From Symsagittifera roscoffensis (lineage: Eukaryota; Xenacoelomorpha; Acoela; Convolutidae), in the NCBI RefSeq assembly GCF_963678635.1, contig NC_087062.1, forward strand, positions 84,654,012 through 84,718,011: 64,000 bases of DNA, written 5' to 3'. Under the pieces are notes generated by a model, which did not search any database, was not told where the DNA came from, and worked only from the letters and a program-made list of their open reading frames with translations. This document shows, in pieces, positions 54,456 to 64,000 of the stretch (position 1 is the first letter of the stretch; every line of letters starts with the position of its first letter). A program made the position numbers and the translations under genes.

Positions 54456-54847
54456 TGGAACCAGTTCTAAACTAGTATTTATAAACCAATTATATTATTG
54501 ATCAATCTATCCCTAGAAAATATTACTAACTAACCAATCATATTCCATCACAAACACTGACACTTATTTGTAAGTGCTGAAACTACTTGTAGTTTCAGCA
54601 CCAGAGCAATTTGAATAAATCTTAGACCACAGTTGTTCTCCTTTTGGACAAGCTCCAAGAACTATCTCGCAAATACCAGTATACACTAGACTTATTGAGA
54701 CTGGGAGATAAAAGAAAAAGATTAAGATTGGAGTTAGACTAAGAAGTTGCACGAATCTATCCGGCCAAAAATAAGATAGCGTGACGAACAGACGGTGTAC
54801 TTTATCTGAAATTACTCTTTGAATATACTAACCCAGGCATTAACTCA
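54456..54847 (+). repeat. 5' LTR of copy 2
   Basis: 392 bp, starting TGGAACCAGTTCTAAACTAG and ending TTAACTCA. It has the same palindrome of the type GAAACTACTTGTAGTTTC as copy 1, with much lower overall identity than between copy 1's own LTRs. Confidence 0.85.
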
Positions 54848-54849
54848 TC

Positions 54850-54866
54850 TGGTGCGACCAAAAGAC
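54850..54866 (+). promoter_or_regulatory. Primer-binding site of copy 2
   Basis: TGGTGCGACCAAAAG lies two bases after the LTR, the same spacing as in copy 1. Confidence 0.8.
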
Positions 54867-54936
54867 TCGAACAAGACCTCAACTAACTTAGATTTAGCAA
54901 ATTAGAATTAGAAATAAGATCATTGCAAAATTGCCA

Positions 54937-55170
54937 ATGTCGGATGGAATAGACAATTTGATAGAAATGTCTCTAAGTCTCAATAAAACAACGCCAATAT
55001 TTCAAACAATACGAGAAATAACAGGTATTGAACGAATAACAAGTTCACGGCTTGAACATCGATTGAACATCGGACCAAGCTACTACATGATAATACGACG
55101 AAAACCGCAAAAAGTATATGTCTTTAGGTTCCTCTATGCAGTAAATTTCAATTTTCATTTGATGACATGA
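54937..55170 (+). CDS. Conserved 77-aa ORF, copy 2
   Basis: ATG at 54937, 77 codons, ending FNFHLMT. Aligns end to end with the ORF at 49259-49492; the start MSDGIDNLIEMSLSLN and RRKPQKVYVFR are the best-matching stretches. It is the only fully open gene of copy 2, although the copy is otherwise heavily decayed. Confidence 0.75.
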   Translation: MSDGIDNLIEMSLSLNKTTPIFQTIREITGIERITSSRLEHRLNIGPSYYMIIRRKPQKVYVFRFLYAVNFNFHLMT

Positions 55171-55660
55171 AAATTACTTTATTTGGTGAATACTTTGACT
55201 TCTTCAAAAACCTATATGGTGATATATAGCCATATTAAATAACAACAACAACGAATGTTAAAAAGATACACAAGTCGAAGATACACAAGTCCTACTACTC
55301 AATTGAAAATTTTTAAAAATCAAAAGTTTATTGAAAAAAAAGTACAAAAATTAGTTAGTAGGAAATTCTAACGTTAGTTTTATTAGATTTGAAAAAACTG
55401 CTTGCTTCTCAAGAAACCATGTTTTCTTATCCCCGCGTCATTACCTAAAGCATAACCAAAACTATTAAAAACACTAACACCATTTAAATTCTAACTCTTA
55501 AAACAATTTCACATCTAAAATTTTCCTTGACTTAAATTCTTCAGTTAAAACTTATCAAGTCCCATCCTTGCTTTTTGATAAATTAAAACTCCTTTAAAGT
55601 AGTCGAACCAGAAGAACCATTAAATACACAGCCAATTTCTTTTTAAATATGGGAAATACC
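55171..55660 (+). other. Deletion scar: front of gag missing in copy 2
   Basis: Only about 490 bp separate the 77-aa ORF from mid-Gag, against about 3.3 kb in copy 1. The intervening sequence is A/T-rich and I cannot align it to copy 1. Confidence 0.6.
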
Positions 55661-57030
55661 AGAAGAACCAGTAAATACTCCAATCCATCAAAATTGGATA
55701 CATAAACGTACAGCTCTAACCAAACCACACTTGATGATGCAGCTCAAAACTGGTTTTTAGTTCTTCCTATAGACATTAAATCAGACTGGAAAAGATTCAC
55801 ACATGAACTTTTTCCAAAAACGTTCGACTCTGAAAGAAGTGAAAAATACCAAAGAGTTCTATGCAAAAAAAAACCGTAGACTCCTCAACGACACAATAAA
55901 CCAACTCGCAGTAAGAAATGAAACTTAAAAAAGAAAGGCATTTTCCCTCAATACGCATGATTACAAAAACACAAAAAGGAGAGAAGTTTTGATGATGAAT
56001 CAAACACCGTAATTAAGCAAAATTTGAAGAAAGAAAAGAGCATCACATCCATCATCAATTCGAGAACCTAACATAGATTTTCGAAAACCAGTAGATAAAC
56101 TAGAACAAGCTGAAATCATTATGAAATTAGATGAAACAGGAAACAAAAAATTACAATATGTATATGTAAACAATATCCAGACAACAACTTTTTAGCGGAA
56201 GATCTCCAGACAGAAGAAAGTCAAGATCAAACTCCAATAGAAGCAAAGCAATTACTCAAATTATACTAAAAGTCGTTCCTATTCAAACTCTCGGAACAGA
56301 TACGATTCTAAGGGTTATTCAAGCAATTCATCATTCAATCAAAATTATTCAAACAACGGAAACCGAATTTACTCTAATAGTAGATCATAAAACTACTCCA
56401 ACAAAAGACCATATTATCACAATAACAATAACAGATCCCTTGATAACTTCAGGAATCGAAATAACAACTACCCAAACAGACATAATTTTCTCTCGGTCAC
56501 CACATTGAAATAACACTCAATATACAAATTCACAAAGCCAAAATTACAGAAGTAGTATACCAAAACATCAAAAACAAATCAATCAAGTACAGTCAACTGA
56601 AGAAACCCAAGCAGACCCTCCCGGTATTGACTAGGCAGAGAACTCGGAATTACAGTTAAATCACATACATTGCGAAACCACAGATGACGAAAGTGAAAAA
56701 AACACGCTTTCGATAAACATGCCTCAAGTTAAAAACGAATACAAAACACCAATCGTTTCGAATTATTACCAAAACAATGCAAGCATTTCTAACCTCGAAG
56801 AACCAAATAAGAGCCAAAATGCTAAAAGATTATACTCCACAAATTATTAAAAACAATTCAAATATGAATAACATATATCAAATTACGACAAATAAATTAC
56901 AATCAGCAAAAGAAAAAAGTTGGTCAGTCCCACTTCTCTTAGATATATGAATAACATATATCAAACTACGACAAATAATTATACAATCAGCAAAAGAAAA
57001 AAGTTGGTCAGTCCCACTCCATTTTCAATC
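55661..57030 (+). pseudogene. Gag remnant, copy 2
   Basis: Begins in the capsid-like block (INTPIHQNWIH-type sequence and DDAAQNWFLVLPIDIKSDW). It then has frameshifts, lacks the zinc knuckle, and resumes in the R/S/N/Y-rich region near 56200-56600. A direct duplication of about 83 bp (56866-56937 and 56947-57019) lies just before protease. Confidence 0.75.
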
Positions 57031-59160
57031 ACCAGACCTTGAAACTGATTTCCTAATTGAATCAGGAACAAAAACAAATAGTATAAACACTATTACATTA
57101 CTCCTATGATTTCTAGGATATAGCCAAACAAATCCAACAATTCATCCGACAGAAGAAAGAGCATTTAGAATAAATAACATTTTAAAGCTAATAGAAATTT
57201 GTCAATCGATAATTTATAATGAAGAATTATCAATTAATAATATTAAAACGAGTCTAAACAAAATACAGATTATTTCGCAAAACACCTTATTTTAAACCTA
57301 CATTTCAAATCTCGAAGTATATAAATGGAATACAAAAATTTCTGACAATGATCAATTCTCAAAAATTTCAAATTAATCAACAAAAATTCGATCAATTAGA
57401 AATACTATTTTTAAAATACCCAATGGTTTGAGCTACATCTAAACATGATGTTGCAACAATAAATTCATCATTATACCTCCCTCTTAAATCTGACGCAGTT
57501 TTCAGAAAGGTACGAGCATGTAAAGTACCAATTCACTTACAAGACCAAATAAACAGATTACTACACATTCTGGACCAATATGAAATCAAGTCACCAGTAA
57601 ATAAAGAAGAACTACTGAAGAATAATACTTTCATAAGCCCCGTTATCATTCTCGCTAAAGGCTATTCACTGAAGATTGTTCTAAACGCAAGATATCTCAA
57701 TTCCCTAATTGATGAATCTAAAGGTAATTAGACCAAAGAACCAATCCAAGTAAGGTTCACTAAAATAAATGGACAGTATTATACCACTGCTGACATGAAC
57801 AGCGCATATAATCAAAAGCCACGGGCATTCACGACGTTTTACACAATTCGTTATTGCAAACCAACAATACGACTTTGATAAACACTTCTATGGAATTTTA
57901 CGACCAGCTGCTTTTTCAGACTTCATGAGCAAAATTTTTCGACCACTCATCCTTAGTAAAATTGTTTTCACATATTTAGACGATGTTTTTGTTAAATCAC
58001 AAACAAAGCAGGAAATGTTTTGAGTATTGGAAAAAAATCACGAGCCAGATTTTACTAAAAGAAAAAATAAAAGCAGCCCCAGATAAATCACAATTCTTTT
58101 CACTCGTGTTAAATTTCTTGGACATTATATTGAAGGTAATACAATTACTCCATTAAAATAATGAATAGATGCTATATTAAAACTTCAACCCCCATTAAAA
58201 AGAAAAAGTTTCAAGAATTCCTTGGAATGTTAAATTTTTTAAAGTAAACATGCTCAAAAAAAGCAATTAAACCAAGACCGTTTTTTAATATTCGCAGACA
58301 ACAAATTAATTTTGAATGGACATTAGAACATCAAAAACGTTTTGATGAAATAAAAATCCTCCTCACAGAACAAAACAGATCTCAAACAGAATTCCAGATC
58401 CAGAACAACCATTCTATGCCAAGTGTGACGCTTCAAATTTTGGAATTGGCGCAGCACTCTTATAATCACATAGAAGAAGAAAATGAACCTCATATCAGCA
58501 AATTCAAGATTTTTTACACAAGCAGAACTTAAACTCTCTACATTTATGAGAAAATGTCATAATAAAAACTCTCACGGAATATGAACTTCTAATCCTTGGA
58601 TCAAAATATCCAACAGTTCTATTTACAGATCATAAACCAATAATTTTTTTATTTACACAAAAATCAAAACCAAACCATACGAGTTTAAACAGTTCAAGTT
58701 ATCTTAATGAAATTTCCAAACCTAAATATAGTTTGGACTGCAGGATAAAACCTTGCTTTACCAGACACGCTTAGTCGAAACACACCATCTAAACTAATAA
58801 CACGGAAAACAACCGTAGAAATACCACAAAGTATAAAAAATTTCCTTCCAAAAGACGAAACATCGCCATGATTGGAGTGGAAGCATGCAGCAAAAATCGA
58901 TCCTGACAATACACAAATAAATTTTTTGGAACATTTTCCATAATACCCTAATTGCCAAAATAACTATCACGAAGTAGACATGGTTATAAAACAATAAACA
59001 ACAAAAACCACCAAAACAAAAGTCATATAGGAAAAACCTCTTCCCTTTAAAACAAAAAGAGAAATAAGATGATAGAATACATTTACCAGAACCTCCTAAT
59101 TTAAACTCCAAATATACCATAGAAAAAATTAATAATCTACAAGACCCTTTAGACAAAATT
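57031..59160 (+). pseudogene. Protease, RT and RNase H remnants, copy 2
   Basis: Protease has LETDFLIESGT, in frame with gag but with E for the catalytic D. Most of the protease-linker is missing. RT has ADMNSAYNQ near 57793, TYLDDVFVKS near 57969 and QEFLGMLNFL near 58215. RNase H has KCDASNFGIGAALL near 58426 and FTDHKPIIF near 58620. Many stops and shifts separate these. Opposite-strand frames at 58694-59156 are shadows. Confidence 0.85.
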
Positions 59161-60060
59161 ACTCTCTCAAAAAATGAAATTCAGAACAACTTTCTACCAA
59201 TTACAGAAAAAATAACAGTAGAATTACAACAAAATTACCAAAGTCTTGACCCTGTCATTAGACAACTTAAATCCAGGCAAAAGTACAAAATAAAACCTAT
59301 AAAAGCAGATATCACAAACTCAGGAAACATAACACTACTCAGATATTTCCGAAAATTCAATAATAAAACAATAAATGAAAATAATGACTTCTTGGAATAT
59401 CATACTCCAGAAATAAAAGTAATCTGTCTACCATTGAGTATGGTTTTAATAGATTTTCACGTTTTGCATTTCAAATACGAAAAGAAATGCAGGATCAGAG
59501 AAAACATACTCAAATTTCATTCAAAATTTCTACTTTCACAGCAAACTCCGCAAAAAACGCTCAAGTTTAATGTCAACCTTCAAAAGACTCAATTTGTTAC
59601 AATTTACCACTACATACACTCAATGAAGATCATTTTCATCACCCACAAATCCTAAAACTAGCTTCTGGATTACACACAGAATGGATTTCAAAGCGAAATA
59701 AAAAAACACAACGAAATTTATCAAAAAGTAGCTCAAAAAATATAACAAAGACCTTCACACCTTCACCTTTATAACGCTTCATACCAGCTACCAATTTAAA
59801 AATAGGAATATTTGTTTTAATCCCAAACTTGAAATTACCAACAGAACTTTCATGCCACAATCTAGAATACCAAAGAAAGTTGAACTTCAGAAAGCTTCAT
59901 GATTATTTACATTACGTTCATTATACTCGGATAGTTTCTTCTCAAAAATATTTCATTTTCAATCTTGAACAACTTGTTCAAATTCAACCAATCACAATCA
60001 TTTCAAACATCACCCCATGCCAACACCGTTTTCACTAGCCGGCAAATTGCCAATTTCAAA
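59161..60060 (+). pseudogene. Integrase remnant lacking the catalytic core, copy 2
   Basis: The N-terminal part (LRYFRKFNNKTINENNDFLE, CLPLSMVLIDF) is followed directly near 59580 by sequence matching the C-terminal region (LPLHTLNEDHFHHPQILKLA-like, after a frame shift). About 700 bp corresponding to copy 1 40325-41010 is absent, including the aspartates and glutamate. Confidence 0.75.
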
Positions 60061-60439
60061 TAGATCTAAAACTATAACTAAAAGACTTACAGATCAAAAT
60101 AAACAACACCTTCATATTTGACAACTTAAAAAAAATAATATAAATGCTACAACCCTCTCCTATTGCTCAATACAAAAAACAACAATATTGTCTCAACTTA
60201 CAAACCACATTTCCCCAAAAGGGAAATAATAAATAAGCCTAAAGACAAAATCTGACATGATCATTCAGCCTTAGGTCGATAAAATTTTAAAAAACACTTA
60301 AACATCCAATAAAAAAACTAGGAAGTTCATTCCAAAATTGCCAGACTTTAATCCGCCAAAAACTTCCCATAGCCAACCCACATGTCAAAAATCAAAGAAC
60401 AAACTTACCACACCCGTCTTCTAACCCAAAAAAAAATAC
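60061..60439 (+). other. Spacer after pol, copy 2
   Basis: No ORF. Corresponds to the copy 1 spacer at 39004-39618, shortened and diverged. Confidence 0.45.
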
Positions 60440-60865
60440 TTGGACGAAACAAATCATTTCTCAGGTGCTTCTCTCCAGATCATTCAATATTTTAAGACAA
60501 TCAATTCAAAATTACTTTTAAACTTTGCAATATTTTTTCAACTTTGTTTTTTTTATCATAGATATTTTGGAAATAGCACTTCTAATTTTGAGAATTTTTG
60601 CAGCCTCCTTGTAATTTCCTACTCCTTCACAAAAACCGACTATTACCTCTCAAAAATTCTTGACCACCTCCTCAGGTACAAAATTTCAACAATTGTTTGA
60701 ATGTTATGACATTTATTTAATAAAAAAGACATCTTTCGTCTTTTTGTAATTTTTCTCACTTTTCTAAATTCCCTAAATTTAATAATTTGTAAATGCATGA
60801 AAAAGGCATGGAGTATTTTTTCACTAGCATCAATCCTCTCAATCGTTTTCATAGAAGAATACTAA
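60440..60865 (+). pseudogene. Two small membrane ORFs, copy 2
   Basis: The first (about 60440-60700) matches the 80-aa hydrophobic ORF of copy 1 only after a frameshift. The second (60710-60865) reads DIFRLFVIFLTFLNSLNLI, then CKCMKKAWSIFSLASIL and ends FIEEY with TAA. It is colinear with the 54-aa protein at 38600-38764, but its start codon region is altered. Confidence 0.7.
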
Positions 60866-60899
60866 AAACAACATAGGTTCAATTTAAAAAAAGATAAAG

Positions 60900-62030
60900 A
60901 TTCAAAAATTTCAAAAATGCTACTCAACAACCAACTCAACAATCGCCACCAACCACTGCATCCTACGACCCCCAACAACCCCAGTATCTAGTCAAACAAA
61001 TCAACCCCAATCAACTACACGCGTTTCATTTCAAGAAAATCCCTATAAAATCGAAGAAAAACACGCATCATTATCTGAACCTTTTATACAAGCAATCCGC
61101 CACGCACCCCTAAATGAACCACAAAAAGAATCAACCTATAACATCTACCCCTCACTCCATCAAGATCCTAATGGATTTAGACATCCAAAATCAAACATCT
61201 ACAATAAATAGACAAATTATCCATCCCCGAAGAAATCGAAACTTTGCAACACCCAGAGTTCATTTTAATATACCTTCATCACCATCTTCGAACCCCTTTA
61301 GATCTTTCCAATACAATCCACTGTTCCACCATCACTAGAAATTGTTTCACAACAGAATATTGCGAATATTCCATCGGACTGTTTAAGATCAACGCTAACT
61401 TCCGAACAAAATAGTCAAAAATCCTTTTAATCCTCCCACTTCAACACAACGACCTCCACATCGGATTACACTAGCATTCATTCAATGAAAACCACATTTA
61501 GATATATCATCAGACACCTCCTTGTCATTGCCAGAAACCCTATCACTACCATCAACCCCTTCAAGAACATGTCAAATCCCAACCACTGCATTCCCCCTAA
61601 ATTTCCCTACAAATTTATTCGAACAATATCGTAAACTTTAAACCACTAAATTACCTTTACAATTAGATTGGAACACAATCGTAGCAACCCCTCCCCTAGT
61701 TAGCCAATACCTTGGTAGTAAGAGATTAGATAATTGGGCACTAAACCGATTACAGTATAGACACGACATCATCAGTGACATACAAAAACATAAAAAACAG
61801 ATCCTTACTTAAGATAATCTAATCCTAAAACTTGAAATAAGAGTTAAACTGAATAATTCAGTTCATCACCCATAACCTCTAGCTCCATAAAATATAACAG
61901 CTCAATCCTTACCCCTTCCTTTTATCACAACAGAACTTATCTATAAATACGATAGATATACCAAAAAGACACTTGGATACATAAAATTCTACAACCCAAA
62001 TTCAGGACTATCTTACAGTTGTATCTTCTA
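60900..62030 (+). pseudogene. Pre-env proline/glutamine-rich ORF, copy 2
   Basis: Keeps HPRRNRNFATPRVHFNIP (near 61220-61280), a LDWNTIVATPPL block (near 61660) and NWALNRLQYRHDI, then the SYSCIF end near 62020. Stops and shifts interrupt it. It has a single unit where copy 1 has a tandem duplication. Confidence 0.7.
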
Positions 62031-62040
62031 ATAGTTTTTT

Positions 62041-64000
62041 TGCCTTAGACCCTTTCCACTTTGTGCGTTTAAAACCCACATCTCATCAAAATCCTTCAAC
62101 CCGAACAGTACCACAAAACCTCCTAGTTACCCGTTATGATTGCGAAGAAAATCAGCAAAAGACACTATATAAGTACGCAATAAATCAAGTTTGTAGAATC
62201 AACAAATATAGTAGCAACACTTTATTCAAACGCACGAGCTACAACTCTAACGGGATATAAAGTCACAGCAAAAATTTCAGAGAAAAAAGTACATTGCTCA
62301 CAAGTCTCAAATGGAAATAAAAATGGACTCGATTACGAATCTTTTCACCGAAATATTATCGAAAGACTTTTGCATAATAACCCTGAATATTGCAAAAAAG
62401 AATTACAGCAAATAAAATTAACTGCAAACAGAGGCACAAATCGCAAATTAGTAAATTTACAAGTCTTCAAGCCGCACATCAAGCCATCAAGCAACATTTG
62501 AAAGACACCATGGTCATATTACTTAGACGATAAATATCCGCTCCACGGCGCACTCGGACGTTTACGTTTTGATCATCTTGACAAAAAATGGATACCACAC
62601 TTTGCAACTAATAATCCCTCCAACTGGAAATCCGACATAAAAAACAAAAAATACCAAGAAATAATGTTTTTCGATTGACAAATTCAATTAAAAGAAGTAC
62701 AATGAACTTCTGATTTAAAAAATGATAGTATACTATATCAAGGAATACGCTTACCTTGTAAAAACGATCAAGGATCTTGCGATCCTACCACTCGTACCCA
62801 GGCGACCATTGTTTGGTTTTCTGAAGACACGTTTATCGCCTTTCAAGTTCCAAAAATCAACACAAGATTGATAAATTTTCACCAAAATTATTCTATTGAA
62901 TCAATTGTATATGAAAAAGTCAACCCTAAAAAAATAAGAAAACTGACGATATTGAAAATAAATTGACACGTTTCAAAGTTTGCCCTGAAAGAGAAGTAGC
63001 TTGTAAATATTCTAAACCTCTTTTTAAAACACAATATTAAGAAATTTTTTCACGAAAACAAATTTTTTTCGACCTGTAAACAGGAAAACTAATTATTAAC
63101 CCAGCAGACTGATATCAAAACCGCAAAGATTAACAATGTTGTATCCCGGTAACGTTTTCTAAAAACGCAGTAAGCCCTGACGGAAAACTTCGCCCAGAAG
63201 ATAAAGGTAGCGCACGCTTACAAGAACTCTCACTCATGAATAATACATTTTTTGGCGCAATCCATTATGATATACACCTGGATATGAAATAGGACTACAC
63301 AGTAAGTAGAAGTTTTCATGAAATTTCATTTTCTAAGCTGAAAACACTTCATCATTTATGGGAACTCGAACATATACAAAGAATACAATCACGCGCATTA
63401 GCAGTATTAAAAATACCCTACGCAGGATATTTATTATCAGGCAATAGTTCAAACTTCATTGACCACAAAGGAAACACTCTTTGGTACTACACCTGTACTA
63501 AAAAAGTATCACTAATACATGTTTTTCAAGATAAACAAGGTTATAGAAGAATCCCTATATTCTACAAAAACAAAGTATATTTCGTTGATTCACTTTCAAG
63601 ACATATTTTTGTAATACAGCTGTTCCATGTGAATCTCAAAATAGACACAATGTATTACAGCTAAACTCAAATGAGGATAAACATTATCTTCTATCTCCAT
63701 ACCCTACTCTCATGCCACCATTAAAGAAATTCTCACCAGAAATTATAAGAGTAATCGCTCGTAATCCAGTAGTAGACTTACAATTGATAGGTATGAAATG
63801 GACACAATACAAGGACAATCATTACACCAAAATTTAAGAAAACTTGCTGAAACCTCAGGTTTTCCAGATATTTACGCACAAGATTACAGCGGATATTGCA
63901 AAGATATTAAAGACTATTGATATCTTAACGGTGAAAAGTACCGTCCGCAAGATATTTCACTAATTAAAATTTTTTAAATGTTTAAATCTAAAAAACGAAC
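62041..64000 (+). pseudogene. Env remnant, copy 2 (continues past window)
   Basis: Homologous to copy 1 env from the N-terminal YDCEEN segment onward, including SEKKVHCSQVSNGNKN, LPCKNDQGSCDPTTRTQAT and VLKIPYAGYLLSG. It stays in one frame across the site where copy 1 breaks at 36426 but has its own stops and shifts. The hydrophobic C-terminal part would lie beyond the window. Confidence 0.75.

Larger units (their letters stand above)
54456..64000 (+). mobile_element. Copy 2 of the complex Ty3/gypsy element, older and deleted
   Basis: The same layout as copy 1 in opposite orientation: LTR, PBS, 77-aa ORF, gag, protease, RT, RNase H, integrase, small membrane ORFs, pre-env and env. Large deletions remove the front of gag and the integrase core. 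It runs off the right edge within env. Confidence 0.9.

Overview
This is a repeat-rich, AT-rich, intron-bearing stretch of an animal genome. No bacterial operons, Shine-Dalgarno sites or CRISPR arrays are present. Evidence for a small invertebrate is a single-exon saposin-B secreted protein of the kind abundant in nematodes, a host gene split by very large introns, and dense LTR elements and miniature DNA transposons. A nematode is my best guess; the sequence alone does not settle it.

Left edge (1-2634, minus): the 5' end of an LTR element that runs off the window. A candidate LTR, an 18-20 nt primer-binding site, a leader with five ~45-bp tandem repeats, an unknown 215-codon ORF and the start of a Gag-like ORF follow in order. 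From 2.6 to 14.6 kb there are tRNA-like sequences, a hAT-type MITE with a perfect 8-bp target duplication, the saposin-like gene (3829-4146), a ~0.8-kb foldback, a tandem segmental duplication whose second unit preserves the empty site of a MITE, and further MITEs and a SINE.

Host gene (10313-30363, plus): seven exons have open frames and compatible splice phases at all six junctions, giving at least 315 codons that end in TAA. I do not recognise the protein. Its 6.2-kb intron holds a decayed Ty3/gypsy element (14.9-18.95 kb, minus). Its 8.9-kb intron holds a second, LTR-flanked Ty3/gypsy fossil (about 22.06-28.22 kb, minus).

Right half: the main object is an unusually complex, env-bearing Ty3/gypsy-type element. 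Copy 1 (30675-49981, minus, 19.3 kb) has ~98% similar LTRs. Copy 2 (54456-window end, plus) is older and internally deleted. In 5'-3' order copy 1 carries LTR, PBS, a conserved 77-aa ORF, a repeat-bearing leader, a small basic ORF, a very long gag, protease, RT, RNase H, integrase, two small hydrophobic ORFs, a proline-rich pre-env ORF, env, a large post-env ORF, a long 3' UTR and LTR. Comparing the copies shows that several accessory ORFs are conserved at protein level: the 77-aa ORF has exactly the same length in both, and a ~54-aa two-helix membrane protein keeps its hinge and C-terminus. Both copies are broken by stops and frameshifts. Between them (50-54.4 kb) lie a SINE-like repeat, a tandemly duplicated MITE head and a G-quadruplex-prone minisatellite.
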